Source: Gammaproteobacteria bacterium
GTDB taxonomy: Bacteria; Pseudomonadota; Gammaproteobacteria; SZUA-229
Length of the DNA: 64,000 nucleotides
Reading direction: 5' to 3'
Assembly: GCA_013041745.1 (NCBI GenBank)
Contig: JABDRN010000031.1
Span: 1-64,000, forward strand
The translations under genes were made by a program, and so were the position numbers. Each line of letters opens with the position of its first letter. The stretch's first letter is position 1. Positions 26,531-35,701 of the stretch are shown here, in pieces. The notes under the pieces are model-generated. The model saw only the letters and a program-made list of their open reading frames with translations, did no database searches and was not told where the DNA came from.

Positions 26531-27646
26531 CTACTCCTTCGATGATTCCTGGTATATGAATTTAAGCTGCATCATCACAGCGCCAAGGCCCAGCAGCAAC
26601 AGCACAAAGTTCAAAAGACCGCCGATAAGCGGTATGTTACTCAATATTCCCAGGACGATGATTACCAGTGAGACCGAGATAAATCTTTTGCCGCTTGTAG
26701 ATATATCTTTATTCAGGCGTCTCGCTGCCAGGTCGGCGATAAAGTAACAAGTGGTGATAAAACCAGCGATCAAGGCGACCAGGTAAAGTGACATGATACT
26801 CAGGCCGACCCATAATCCAAGGACAATTCCTATCAATACGGCAGCTAATAACGGTGTCGCGATCAGTACCAGTAAACCTGCTCCCAGGCTATTTAATGGC
26901 TCAGCAGAAATCCTGGCAACGGAAGACATGGTGAATACAGGAAACAGTCTATACTGGACGAAGCTGGCAACGATGATGGTGATGACAAAGAAAAAGCCGA
27001 AACCACTATGAGGCTGCTGCCATTCGACCTGCTCAAAGATGACATCGCCACTTATCCTGGCATCAGCATGTATATTGGCTTCATGCGGACTCCGGTAATG
27101 TAGATCGCCATCGATAAATGCGCCTTCAAGTATATATATCTCGCCGGCTTCTATCGCCACATCGCCATGCACGAATCCTGATATCCTGACGCTACCAGCC
27201 GCGACGTTTACATTGTTGTTTACCGTGCCGGCGATGTTTACATCACCACCTGCCAGCCAGGCTTCTCCAGCTACTGCAGAACTTGAGGAGACATTGACCC
27301 TGCCACCAGTCGCGATCAGGTCATCGCCGATATTGGCATCGATCAAGATGTCGCCACCGGCAACACGCACATCATCCTGAATGTCACCACGCAGGTTGAT
27401 CGAACCACCCGCAGCGATGACATCACCCTTGATATGGTGAGCGATGAAGAGTTCACCACCGGCAATCACGACATCGCCCGAGATCAGAGCATTGATATCG
27501 ATGTTGCCGCCTGCGGCATAATAATCATCGTCGACTGAACCTCGTTGAGTCACTATCTCACCATACTCAGGCATAGCAAATAGCGATGAAGGTAGCAGCA
27601 GGAGAAAAACAACAGATAAGCTTATGATATTATTTCGTATACGCAT
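26531..27646 (-). CDS. Bactofilin-like beta-solenoid protein with C-terminal membrane helices
   Basis: 371 residues. Signal peptide (about 5-24, IISLSVVFLLLLPSSLFA), then about eleven short repeats of the type GGDVNIAGTVNNNVNVAAG (about 35-205) that form a right-handed beta solenoid like the polymer-forming bactofilin/CcmA family, followed by four membrane helices (about 218-240, 258-290, 295-320, 340-362). The solenoid would face the periplasm. Soluble bactofilins scaffold cell shape; this exported, membrane-fused version is of unknown role. Divergent from the amidohydrolase. Confidence 0.8.
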   Translation of the reverse strand: MRIRNNIISLSVVFLLLLPSSLFAMPEYGEIVTQRGSVDDDYYAAGGNIDINALISGDVVIAGGELFIAHHIKGDVIAAGGSINLRGDIQDDVRVAGGDILIDANIGDDLIATGGRVNVSSSSAVAGEAWLAGGDVNIAGTVNNNVNVAAGSVRISGFVHGDVAIEAGEIYILEGAFIDGDLHYRSPHEANIHADARISGDVIFEQVEWQQPHSGFGFFFVITIIVASFVQYRLFPVFTMSSVARISAEPLNSLGAGLLVLIATPLLAAVLIGIVLGLWVGLSIMSLYLVALIAGFITTCYFIADLAARRLNKDISTSGKRFISVSLVIIVLGILSNIPLIGGLLNFVLLLLGLGAVMMQLKFIYQESSKE

Positions 27647-27787
27647 TTGGTCACCACATATGTGATTTTTATAAGAACAACTTTTAATACGATACCCTTT
27701 TTTATAATAATGTAAATATAAACAGAACGATGATGCCAGTTGATAAAAATATATCGGTTTACCGTTGACGGGATCGGGAGAGACACT

Positions 27788-28663
27788 TTGAATAAAATTT
27801 TTCAGTCATTATTTATTTTGATCATACCGCTAGGCAATGTTTTCGCAGCGGAAAAATTTGCTGACAGTCATATCCATTACAACTGGGATCACCGCAAAGA
27901 AACCTCCTCAGAGGAAGTGGTCGAGATATTGAAGCAGCATAATGTCGGTCTAACAATAGTCGCTGGCACCCCTAGCGAGCTAGCGTTGGAACTCAGAGAG
28001 AAAGGCGGCGACTGGATCATCCCCTTCTTCAGCCCTTATATACATGAACTGGGCAAGCGTGACTGGTATCTGGATGAGCAGGTGGTGAAAGATGCCGAGC
28101 AAGGTTTAAAGGATGGACTTTACTACGGCATCGGCGAAGTCCACTTCATGAATGGTTTTAAACCTAAAACAGATAACAGGATCTTCCTGCAGCTGATAGC
28201 GCTGGCAGAAGAATACCAGGTACCGATGATGATCCACATCGACTCGGGAAATGAAATAACCTTCCAGAAGTTATGCCAGGCAAATCCGAAGCTCAGGATG
28301 ATCTTCGCCCATGCCGGCGGCAACCTCCGTCCCGATCACATAGAAAAGATACTCAACAGTTGTGATAATGTCTGGGTAGACTTTGCGGCACGTGATCCAT
28401 GGCGATATGACGGCATCAGTAAACCCGATCACACCCTGCTGCCTGAATGGAAAAAGCTGGTATTGAAATACCCGGACCGGTTTATCACCGGCACAGATCC
28501 TGTGTGGAAAGTGACGCGCTGGTCAACCTGGGATACCGATGATGAAGGCTGGACACACTACCAGAAACTATACGACTATCACTGGGCCTGGCTGAATGAT
28601 CTGCCTGCAGATGTGAGAAAAAAGATCGCCTGGCAGAACACGCAGATCCTGCTGAAAAGATAG
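27788..28663 (+). CDS. Exported amidohydrolase-family (TIM-barrel) protein
   Basis: A TTG start at 27788 is chosen because GGGAG lies 7 bp upstream and it yields a clean signal peptide (NKIFQSLFILIIPLGNVFA-AEK). An upstream TTG at 27740 lacks a site. 291 residues. Metal-site features of Amidohydro_2 proteins: DSHIHYNW (HxH), GIGEVHF (Glu), PMMIHIDSG (His), MIFAHAGGN (His) and FITGTDPVWK (Asp). Likely a periplasmic metal-dependent hydrolase or lactonase; substrate unknown. It converges on ybbP. Confidence 0.82.
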   Translation: MNKIFQSLFILIIPLGNVFAAEKFADSHIHYNWDHRKETSSEEVVEILKQHNVGLTIVAGTPSELALELREKGGDWIIPFFSPYIHELGKRDWYLDEQVVKDAEQGLKDGLYYGIGEVHFMNGFKPKTDNRIFLQLIALAEEYQVPMMIHIDSGNEITFQKLCQANPKLRMIFAHAGGNLRPDHIEKILNSCDNVWVDFAARDPWRYDGISKPDHTLLPEWKKLVLKYPDRFITGTDPVWKVTRWSTWDTDDEGWTHYQKLYDYHWAWLNDLPADVRKKIAWQNTQILLKR

Positions 28664-28679
28664 ATCAGTAAAAATTGAC

Positions 28680-31205
28680 TCAGGCCCGGCCTTCTCGCAG
28701 GGTCTGCACCGGTGGCGTGGTTAATACGCTCCTCGTGCCCAGTAAGCCAGCGATGACGACGATCAGGATTCCACTGACCAGTCCTGTCAATGCGACGCTG
28801 ATATCGAACTGGTAATCAAACCTGAATATGAATTCGGCGAGCAGCCAGGCCAGTGATGTGGCTGACAGGCCTGCGAGTAGACCGGATAATGCACCGAGCA
28901 TGGTAAATTCCGCGAACAGGCCGAGCATCAGTACTTTCTTACTGGCGCCGAACGTACGTAATACGGCACTCTCAAAACGACGCTCATCCTGGTTAGATTG
29001 TATGGCTGCATAAAGAACAGCAAGCCCTGCCATTAAGGTAAACAGGAAGATAAACTCGACGGCCAGTGAAACACGCTCGATGATACCGCGTACCCGTTGC
29101 ATGATAGTCTCGATGTCGATCAGGGTGATATTAGTAAATTCACGAACAAGCTTGTCCAGCTGTTTACGCTGTTCTTTATCGAGATACACGCTGGTGATCC
29201 AGTTGGCCGGCTGATCTTCAAGTACTCCAGGTGAGACTACGGTGAAAAAATTCACGTTGAACGTATCCCAGTCGACACTGCGCAGGTTGCTGATAGTGAA
29301 ATCCATCAAACTGCCATTGATATCGAAACTGACAACATCATCCACCGCCAGTTTCAGTGTCTGTGCCAGTTTCGTTTCAAATGAGATCAATGGTTTGTTA
29401 TGGTCTTGCTGCCGCCACCACTGCCCCATCACTAGCTCATTACCGGGCTGCATCTCTTCGGCCCATGACAGGTTAAATTCTCTAGTGACAAATCGCTTGG
29501 CACGCTCACTCTCGTAATCCGAAGTACTGATCTTGCGGCCGTTAACCTCGACCAGGCGTGCACGCACCATGGGGTACAGCTTTGTTTTAACCACCCCCAT
29601 CTCGTCAAAGTTTTCCATTATTTTTTCGACCTGGTCAGATTGCACATTGATGACGAAATAATTTGGCGCGTCATCTGGCAGACTGCTCTGCCAGTTATCC
29701 AGCAGATCGGAACGTACCGTCGACAATAACAACAGCACCATGATACCCAGACCAAAAGCCACGATCTGTATCACGCTGCTGCCAGGTCGTCGCGAGATAT
29801 TTGCCAGTCCAAAGCGCCAGGCCACACCGACTCGTGCCCGCAGGCGGTTTAACAGCAATATCAACAGGTAAGCAGCTGAAGCCAGTGCTGCCAGTGTAGC
29901 GACGATGCCGCCGATGACGATGCTTACCAGTCGCAGATCTCCGATCTGCCAATACAATAGCAGCGACATACAAAACACCACGGCAAGGTAGACCGTCCAG
30001 ACACTCGGTGGACGTGTTGGCACGTCCTTGCGCAGTACATGTATTGGCGGCACCCTGCGCAGGGACAGCAGTGGTGGCAGGGCAAATCCGATCAGCATGA
30101 CGATGCCTGTCGCATATCCCAGTACCAGCGATTGCAATGAAGGCGGCGGCAGTTGTTTCAAAACCAGTTGATCCAGCAGTTCGGTGATAACGAACTGTGT
30201 CAGTATCCCCAGCAGGCAACCTACCGTGCTGGCAAGTAATGACAGCCACAGCATTTCCATGGTAAAAAGCCTGATGATAGTATCCTGTGAGGCGCCCAGA
30301 CAACGCATCATGGCACTGGTATTCAGGTGCCGGTTGCTGAAACGGTTGGCTACCGTCGCTACTGCCACGCCGGCAAGCAATACACTGATCAGTGCAGCCA
30401 GCCCCAGGAACTGTTGTGCACTTTTCAATGCGGTATTTAGTTCTGGCCTTCCTTCCTCGACACTAAGTACCTGCTCACCCGCTCTAAGCTGCTGTTTAAG
30501 ATGTGCTTGATATTTCACGATTCTGTCACTATCACCGGCGATTAGAACACGGTAGTTGACCAGGGCACCGGTGCTGATCAAGCCGGTAGCATCAAGATCA
30601 GCACTGTTCATCATCACCCGTGGCGCGACACTGAACAGATCGCCAGCGCGGTCAGGCTCATAACGGATAAACTTTCGAATAGTGAAAGTCGATGTACCAA
30701 GATCGACGCTATCACCGATCTCAAGGTCGAGTAACTGTAACAAGCGGGGCTCTACCCAGAGCTCGCCTGGTGCTGGAATACCAGTAGTGGCTTCATCATC
30801 ACCGAAAGCTGTGTCACTGGTACGGACCACACCGCGCAATGGATAAGCGTCGCTGACCGCTTTCACTTCAGTCAGTTGCAGGCGCTCATCGGCCAGCACC
30901 ACGCTGCGAAACTGCTGAGTCGTAGCCACTCTGAAATCATTCGATCGGGCCTCCGCGATGTAATCATAGATATCAGCACGTCCCGAGGTTAATACCAGGT
31001 CGCCGGCGATCAGCTCAGCGGACTGCATTTGCAGGCCACGCTCGATACGGTCAGTAAAAAATCCGACGGCAGTGATGCTGGTCACCGCGATGATGAGGCC
31101 GATGGCCAGGATAGTGAGTTCCCCGCCACGCCAGTCACGCCATAACATGCGCCACGATGTATACCAGTAGAAACTGAAACCCTGCTCTTTTTTTGATAGA
31201 GACAC
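28680..31205 (-). CDS. ybbP: ABC transporter permease, FtsX/LolC-like (YbbP)
   Basis: 841 residues, about ten transmembrane helices in two FtsX-type modules: an N-terminal helix (about 30-50), a large periplasmic MacB-like domain (residues 55-255), three helices (260-390), and four further helices in the middle (400-500), a second periplasmic domain (510-700) and three C-terminal helices (715-835). The last residues, TPPVQTLREG, are typical. With YbbA it forms a MacB-type complex near tesA, as in E. coli; the cargo is unknown. The ATPase stop is 4 bp upstream of its start. Confidence 0.92.
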   Translation of the reverse strand: MSLSKKEQGFSFYWYTSWRMLWRDWRGGELTILAIGLIIAVTSITAVGFFTDRIERGLQMQSAELIAGDLVLTSGRADIYDYIAEARSNDFRVATTQQFRSVVLADERLQLTEVKAVSDAYPLRGVVRTSDTAFGDDEATTGIPAPGELWVEPRLLQLLDLEIGDSVDLGTSTFTIRKFIRYEPDRAGDLFSVAPRVMMNSADLDATGLISTGALVNYRVLIAGDSDRIVKYQAHLKQQLRAGEQVLSVEEGRPELNTALKSAQQFLGLAALISVLLAGVAVATVANRFSNRHLNTSAMMRCLGASQDTIIRLFTMEMLWLSLLASTVGCLLGILTQFVITELLDQLVLKQLPPPSLQSLVLGYATGIVMLIGFALPPLLSLRRVPPIHVLRKDVPTRPPSVWTVYLAVVFCMSLLLYWQIGDLRLVSIVIGGIVATLAALASAAYLLILLLNRLRARVGVAWRFGLANISRRPGSSVIQIVAFGLGIMVLLLLSTVRSDLLDNWQSSLPDDAPNYFVINVQSDQVEKIMENFDEMGVVKTKLYPMVRARLVEVNGRKISTSDYESERAKRFVTREFNLSWAEEMQPGNELVMGQWWRQQDHNKPLISFETKLAQTLKLAVDDVVSFDINGSLMDFTISNLRSVDWDTFNVNFFTVVSPGVLEDQPANWITSVYLDKEQRKQLDKLVREFTNITLIDIETIMQRVRGIIERVSLAVEFIFLFTLMAGLAVLYAAIQSNQDERRFESAVLRTFGASKKVLMLGLFAEFTMLGALSGLLAGLSATSLAWLLAEFIFRFDYQFDISVALTGLVSGILIVVIAGLLGTRSVLTTPPVQTLREGRA

Positions 31206-31209
31206 AGCG

Positions 31210-31905
31210 CTAGTCCATCTCGTTATCTAACATACTTCCGGCCTTGAGTCGTATGCGCTGACGACACAGCTTCGAAAGCTCGATATCATGTGTCGCCATG
31301 ATCAGGGTCGTACCGTGTTCTGAATTGAGCTCAAAAAGCAACTCGATGATACGCTTGCCGGTCTCACTGTCCAGGTTGCCTGTCGGTTCATCAGCGAACA
31401 GACAGCGCGGCCGCGTCGAGAAAGCACGTGCGATGGCACAGCGTTGTTGTTCACCACCGGACAATTGATTCGGGTAATGATGCAGGCGTTCCTGCAGACC
31501 GACACGGCTCAGCAGTTCTTCTGCTGTCTTACGTGGGTGCGGAGCCTGTGCCAGTTCCAGCGGCAACATCACGTTTTCCAGTGCAGTCAGACCGAATAAT
31601 AGCTGGAAGTTCTGAAATACGAATCCAACCAGTTCTGCCCTGAGTGACGCCCGGCCATCTTCATCGAAGTCATTGAGGTTGTGATCGTCGAGGTAAACTG
31701 CACCATCTGTAGGTGTATCCAGTCCCGCCAGTAAGCCCAGCAGTGTCGTCTTACCTGAACCTGAAGCACCGAGAATAGCGACAGAAGTACCCGCTTCAAT
31801 GTTAAAATTGATATCATGTAACAGTGTCAGCATCCCGTCTCGGGTTGTTACTTGTTTGCCTAACTGACGGGCCTCTACAAAAGACCTGGAAACATCATTC
31901 GTCAT
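31210..31905 (-). CDS. ybbA: ABC transporter ATP-binding protein (YbbA)
   Basis: 231 residues, one ATPase domain of the LolD/MacB class: Walker A AILGASGSGKTTLLG, Q-loop FVFQNFQLL, signature LSGGEQQRCAIARAF, Walker B CLFADEPTGNLD, and H-loop MATHDIEL. Partner of YbbP downstream. Its start codon overlaps that of divergent tesA by two bases, so each gene's ribosome site would lie inside the other's coding region, unless one starts further in. Confidence 0.94.
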   Translation of the reverse strand: MTNDVSRSFVEARQLGKQVTTRDGMLTLLHDINFNIEAGTSVAILGASGSGKTTLLGLLAGLDTPTDGAVYLDDHNLNDFDEDGRASLRAELVGFVFQNFQLLFGLTALENVMLPLELAQAPHPRKTAEELLSRVGLQERLHHYPNQLSGGEQQRCAIARAFSTRPRCLFADEPTGNLDSETGKRIIELLFELNSEHGTTLIMATHDIELSKLCRQRIRLKAGSMLDNEMD

Positions 31906-32599
31906 GATAAAACACTACTCCGATTACCTGGTTTCAAAACTCTCTCCCGTATTGCTCCTGATAATGACAGGTACAATCGTAATAGGTTCAAGCCTGGTGG
32001 TATACCCTACTGCATATGCTGCGACTAAAACACCAGAAACCATCCTGGTTTTAGGTGACAGTCTCAGCGGCTCCTATGGCATCAATGCCGATGAAGGCTG
32101 GGTAGCTCTGTTACAGCAACAGGTTAGCAAGCATGGTTTTAATTACAAGGTGATCAACGCCAGCGTCAGCGGTGATACTACACGAACCGGGCTCAGCCGG
32201 ATCGAACCAGCACTCAGAACACACCAGCCTGATGTCGTTATCATTGCGCTCGGTGGAAACGATGGTCTTCGCGGGCTGCCATTCAGTGAGATCGAAAACA
32301 GCCTGGCCAGGATCATCGAGCTATGTAAAACACAGGATGCAGATATGCTTCTGGTCGGTGTTCGACTGCCACCAAATTACGGCCAGGCATACACCGATAA
32401 ATTTGCACAACTTTACCGGCGCCTCGCTGACAGATATGAAATACCATTAGTGCCCAAGATGCTCGCTCAGGTGGCTGATAATCGAGAACTGATGCAGCAG
32501 GACGGTATACACCCCACAGCTGAAGCACAACCATTGGTGATGGAAAATGTCTGGGCAGGTCTGAAACCGTTGCTTAATCAAAGCAAAGCTGAGATCTAG
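31904..32599 (+). CDS. tesA: Periplasmic acyl-CoA thioesterase I / arylesterase
   Basis: 231 residues including a long signal peptide (about 1-40, cleavage near AYA-ATK). SGNH hydrolase blocks: block I ILVLGDSLSGSYGI (nucleophile Ser), block II INASVSGDTTRTGLSRI (oxyanion Gly), block III VVIIALGGNDGLRG (Asn), and block V QQDGIHPTAEAQ (Asp/His). TesA cleaves medium- to long-chain thioesters and esters in the periplasm. Divergent pairing with ybbA-ybbP is the conserved gammaproteobacterial arrangement. The TIGR02450 gene follows after 4 bp. Confidence 0.95.
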   Translation: MIKHYSDYLVSKLSPVLLLIMTGTIVIGSSLVVYPTAYAATKTPETILVLGDSLSGSYGINADEGWVALLQQQVSKHGFNYKVINASVSGDTTRTGLSRIEPALRTHQPDVVIIALGGNDGLRGLPFSEIENSLARIIELCKTQDADMLLVGVRLPPNYGQAYTDKFAQLYRRLADRYEIPLVPKMLAQVADNRELMQQDGIHPTAEAQPLVMENVWAGLKPLLNQSKAEI

Positions 32600-32603
32600 A
32601 TCG

Positions 32604-32819
32604 ATGAATCGAATCAATCCGAAAAAATTATTGTTATCGAAATGGACCGCAGTTAAGCCTGAAAATAAAGAGCGTCATTTTATCGTCACCAAACTGTTAC
32701 GAGGTGATGATGAACAGATCACCGGCTGTCAACTGGAAGCCGTGATCAATAAAAAAAGCTGTGTTATAGACTGGCAACAGCTGAGAGATTCATCCAACTG
32801 GATTATGGGGTGGAAATAA
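32604..32819 (+). CDS. TIGR02450 family small protein
   Basis: 71 residues starting MNRINPKKLLLSKWTAVKP and ending IDWQQLRDSSNWIMGWK, both conserved in TIGR02450 (one domain, Trp-rich end, about 70 residues). Basic, soluble, no catalytic motif. It begins 4 bp after tesA and is probably in the same transcript. Function unknown. Confidence 0.88.
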   Translation: MNRINPKKLLLSKWTAVKPENKERHFIVTKLLRGDDEQITGCQLEAVINKKSCVIDWQQLRDSSNWIMGWK

Positions 32820-32840
32820 TACTGCAAACCATCGAACGTG

Positions 32841-33692
32841 TTAGCGGTTTTCAGCCAGTTCGGTAAAAATACGGATATAGTCGTCTGTAACATTAATAAA
32901 ATGCTGTTTTTGTTCGTCAGTTGCAGCGTGCACCAGTTCAACTGTCAGCCATGCGATCACTTGTTTGTTGGCTTTATCCGCTTCATATAAAACATCTTCT
33001 CGTTGACTATTGAATGCCTTGAAGAAAACCCTTAAGCGTTCTGATTTTATATCTGCGGTATCATCAGAATAGAGGATCTGTCGAATGTTAATCTGCCATT
33101 TCCTCCTCTGTTCAAGTCGCAAGTGGGCACTGGTCTTAAACTTGTAGGCCGCTTTTTCTATGATGACTTCCTGCTCTTTAGTCAGGTCACCCAGCCAGCT
33201 CTCATAATTGTCGAACAACTTCTCTGAGTATTCTTCGATGAGTTGTTCCTCATCGAGATCAACATACTCATCATAAAATTCTTTATTCTTTTCATCGATG
33301 CTATCGAATAGCTCCTCTAGCTGCTCATCATTAAGCAGGGGCAGTAATAGTGCCATCTCTTCATTCAGCTTTTCACTCAGTGGCTGCCATAACGCTTTCA
33401 CCGTAGTCATATGCTGGAACACGCGTTTTTCTGTCAGCTGTGGCCCAAAGTCTCGCTGAAAGCTGCTCAGCAACGCTGCATATTGTTCAAGCTGGGTATT
33501 ACGGTGCCAGTTGATGAGCACCTGAGAACGTTGTTCGACGCGTTCTTCCAGTATGTCATCGAGTGAGACCATACCCTCGACATAAGACGGGATAAGGTAG
33601 TCCAGATTGTTATACACAGACTTGAGTGAACACGCACTGATAATGGCTGTCAGCGTGATAACGAGAATGTATTTTGGAATTAGCCTGTTCAA
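32841..33692 (-). CDS. DUF6279 family lipoprotein
   Basis: A TTG at 33692 preceded by GAGG at 6 bp is chosen: it gives NRLIPKYILVITLTAIISAC, a normal lipoprotein signal with the lipobox ending at Cys. An ATG at 33749 would add 19 residues before the signal and lacks a ribosome site. About 283 residues. The mature helical protein starts SLKSVYNNLDYLIPSYVEGMVSL, the DUF6279 opening. Likely lipid-anchored in the periplasm; function unknown. Confidence 0.8.
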   Translation of the reverse strand: MNRLIPKYILVITLTAIISACSLKSVYNNLDYLIPSYVEGMVSLDDILEERVEQRSQVLINWHRNTQLEQYAALLSSFQRDFGPQLTEKRVFQHMTTVKALWQPLSEKLNEEMALLLPLLNDEQLEELFDSIDEKNKEFYDEYVDLDEEQLIEEYSEKLFDNYESWLGDLTKEQEVIIEKAAYKFKTSAHLRLEQRRKWQINIRQILYSDDTADIKSERLRVFFKAFNSQREDVLYEADKANKQVIAWLTVELVHAATDEQKQHFINVTDDYIRIFTELAENR

Positions 33693-33858
33693 AATCGACC
33701 TCAGCGATGCTTCACTATGTACGCTGATCTGTTCTGTGGTTGCATCCATTGATCAACATATGAACTGCACAGTGATGTTACTGGCAGCTATCACTACTAA
33801 AAGTTCAATGTATTTCAGCTAGTCAGTGTATGAAGAGCGCTTATGAAATATTTGCAGA

Positions 33859-34650
33859 CTATGAAAAAGTTACGCTATCGAGCCTTGCAGAACGTGTACC
33901 GGGAATCGGGTGGTTATCTGCATCGTGGTAGCTAAATACCAGCGAGTACTTGGGCTCTTTGGTCTTATTTGCTCCAGCGACATGAAATGTCCGACAATGA
34001 AAAAAAAGCACGTCGCCGGCATTCAGTTTTGCATCCACTGCCTGGTCCATTAATTGCTGGTTTTCCGGCAGGTCATCACGCAGGAACAATTCCGCATCAA
34101 ATCTTCCCCGATCCAGCTCCAGCTTGTGAGAGCCGGGGATAAACTTCATACCGCCCTTCTCTGCATATTCATCACCCAGCGCCAGCCAGACATTGATCAG
34201 CTCAGGTCGGTCAAAGCTCCAGTAACGGATATCCTGGTGCCAGCCGGTGCGGGTACTATAGGTCGGCATTTTGGTCATGATGCAATTATGGTGATTCTGA
34301 GTTAGACATAGTTTCTCTGTTCCGATCAGCTGCTTCAGCGCAGCCACTACAACTGGATTAGCGGCCCACTCACGAAACACGGCGTCGCGCGCATAGGCAT
34401 TCAACAGGCGTCGTGGCGTGGTACCACCAGGGGATAACAGGTCCTGTGGCGCACCTGGATATGACAGATCGGTTTCATATTCGAGTGGTCCCAGTGCCGG
34501 TGCCATGGATGACTCTACGGCTTCGATCATGCGGCGACGCAAGCTCTCATCGGCAAGGCTACGGACGATGAGGTAGCCGTCTCGCTTGAATTGCTGCACC
34601 TGCAGCTCGGACAGGCCTTCACCTAAAACAGTATTATGTGATTCAGTCAT
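33859..34650 (-). CDS. Phytanoyl-CoA dioxygenase (PhyH) family protein
   Basis: 263 residues. A double-stranded beta-helix Fe(II)/2-oxoglutarate oxygenase: the iron ligands are in TGWHQDIRYW (HxD) and CRTFHVAGANKT (distal His), with NVWLALGDEYAEKGGMKFIPGSHKLE typical for PhyH and a 2-oxoglutarate-binding region near the end. N-terminal FKRDGYLIVRSL is also characteristic. Substrate cannot be predicted; relatives hydroxylate lipids, ectoine or secondary metabolites. Monocistronic. Confidence 0.9.
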   Translation of the reverse strand: MTESHNTVLGEGLSELQVQQFKRDGYLIVRSLADESLRRRMIEAVESSMAPALGPLEYETDLSYPGAPQDLLSPGGTTPRRLLNAYARDAVFREWAANPVVVAALKQLIGTEKLCLTQNHHNCIMTKMPTYSTRTGWHQDIRYWSFDRPELINVWLALGDEYAEKGGMKFIPGSHKLELDRGRFDAELFLRDDLPENQQLMDQAVDAKLNAGDVLFFHCRTFHVAGANKTKEPKYSLVFSYHDADNHPIPGTRSARLDSVTFS

Positions 34651-34706
34651 AGCCCTATTATAAAATCTAGGGGTTACTCACACCAGCACTTTAAATAGCC
34701 GAAAGA

Positions 34707-35051
34707 TCATTTTTCAATCTTGTTACCATCTTCGGGGTCTGGCTTATCTGCATCATCAAGTTCATATGCGTCGGCTACAAATGCCGGTCCTTTCATCAAC
34801 ATGATGGTAATACAGCCAATCGCAACAGTTATGACTGCGCTTGAAACGGCAAAAAATAATGAGATTGACAGGATGTCGATACCTGTTTGCCACTTCGAGA
34901 TATCGTGTTCAGACCAGAAGAAAGGAAAAATTCGTACGAAAGCTGACAAAAAAAGTGGTACAAAAATACCCGCCGCCATTATCATCGGCAGCATCTTGAG
35001 TATGCGCCACTCCAGTCCTGGCGGATGATGATTATTATGTAATTTTTTCAC
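34707..35051 (-). CDS. Two-helix membrane protein, unknown function
   Basis: 114 residues. Two transmembrane helices (about 18-40, MLPMIMAAGIFVPLFLSAFV, and 57-85, ISLFFAVSSAVITVAIGCITIMLM) joined by a short loop, with an acidic C-terminal tail (ELDDADKPDPEDGNKIEK). No recognised domain. Its RBS region is weak. It precedes the PhyH gene on the same strand with 56 bp between. Confidence 0.65.
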   Translation of the reverse strand: MKKLHNNHHPPGLEWRILKMLPMIMAAGIFVPLFLSAFVRIFPFFWSEHDISKWQTGIDILSISLFFAVSSAVITVAIGCITIMLMKGPAFVADAYELDDADKPDPEDGNKIEK

Positions 35052-35115
35052 TGATATCTCATCTTTCGATTAGCACCAAGTAACAGGAATGATGAAAAGC
35101 TTATCATTATGGTAT

Positions 35116-35667
35116 TTAAAATTTTACCCGCTTCAGCTCGGTCTGTATCCTGTTGATCACCTGTGAATCCAGAGGATCGATGGAGCTCTTATAGCTGGTA
35201 ACGAACTCGCCTTCGCTGTCGATCAGGTATTTGTGAAAATTCCATTGTGGAAAAGTACCAGATACCTCGGCCAGCTTACGATAAAATGGATCAGCATTCC
35301 TGTAAGCTACCCGTGTCTTACCGAACATTGGAAATTCAACACCATAGGTGGTTCGGCAAAAAGATTTTATCTCTTTTTCAGTACCAGGCTCCTGGTTACC
35401 AAAATCATTAGATGGAAAACCTAAAACTACAAGCCCGCTGTCTTTGTATTCTGTATACAGTTTTTCCAGAGAATCATATTGATCGGTATATGCACATTTA
35501 CTGGCAGTATTTACCACGAGTATCACATTGCCCTGATATTCTTCGCAGAGATTTACCAGCTGTCCTTTGGATAAGGTTTTAACATTAAAATCAAGGAGCT
35601 CTGAACAATCTTTTGCTAATAGCGGTGAAGACAACAGCAGTGTAATTGTGAATAAGATAGTTTTCAT
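35116..35667 (-). CDS. Periplasmic glutathione-peroxidase family protein
   Basis: 183 residues with a signal peptide (MKTILFTITLLLSSPLLA-KD). GPx blocks: VNTASKCAYTDQYDSL (active Cys in place of selenocysteine), VLGFPSNDFGNQEPGTEKEIKSFC, FPMFGKTRV, and PQWNFHKYLID (catalytic Trp/Asn). The second Cys in SFCRTTYG suits a thioredoxin-type rather than a glutathione-type mechanism. It would detoxify peroxides in the periplasm. It lies 98 bp after the regulator's promoter-distal end on the same strand. Confidence 0.93.
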   Translation of the reverse strand: MKTILFTITLLLSSPLLAKDCSELLDFNVKTLSKGQLVNLCEEYQGNVILVVNTASKCAYTDQYDSLEKLYTEYKDSGLVVLGFPSNDFGNQEPGTEKEIKSFCRTTYGVEFPMFGKTRVAYRNADPFYRKLAEVSGTFPQWNFHKYLIDSEGEFVTSYKSSIDPLDSQVINRIQTELKRVKF

Positions 35668-35701
35668 CTGTTACCTCAAAAAGTAATAATTTTTTGCCAG
35701 A

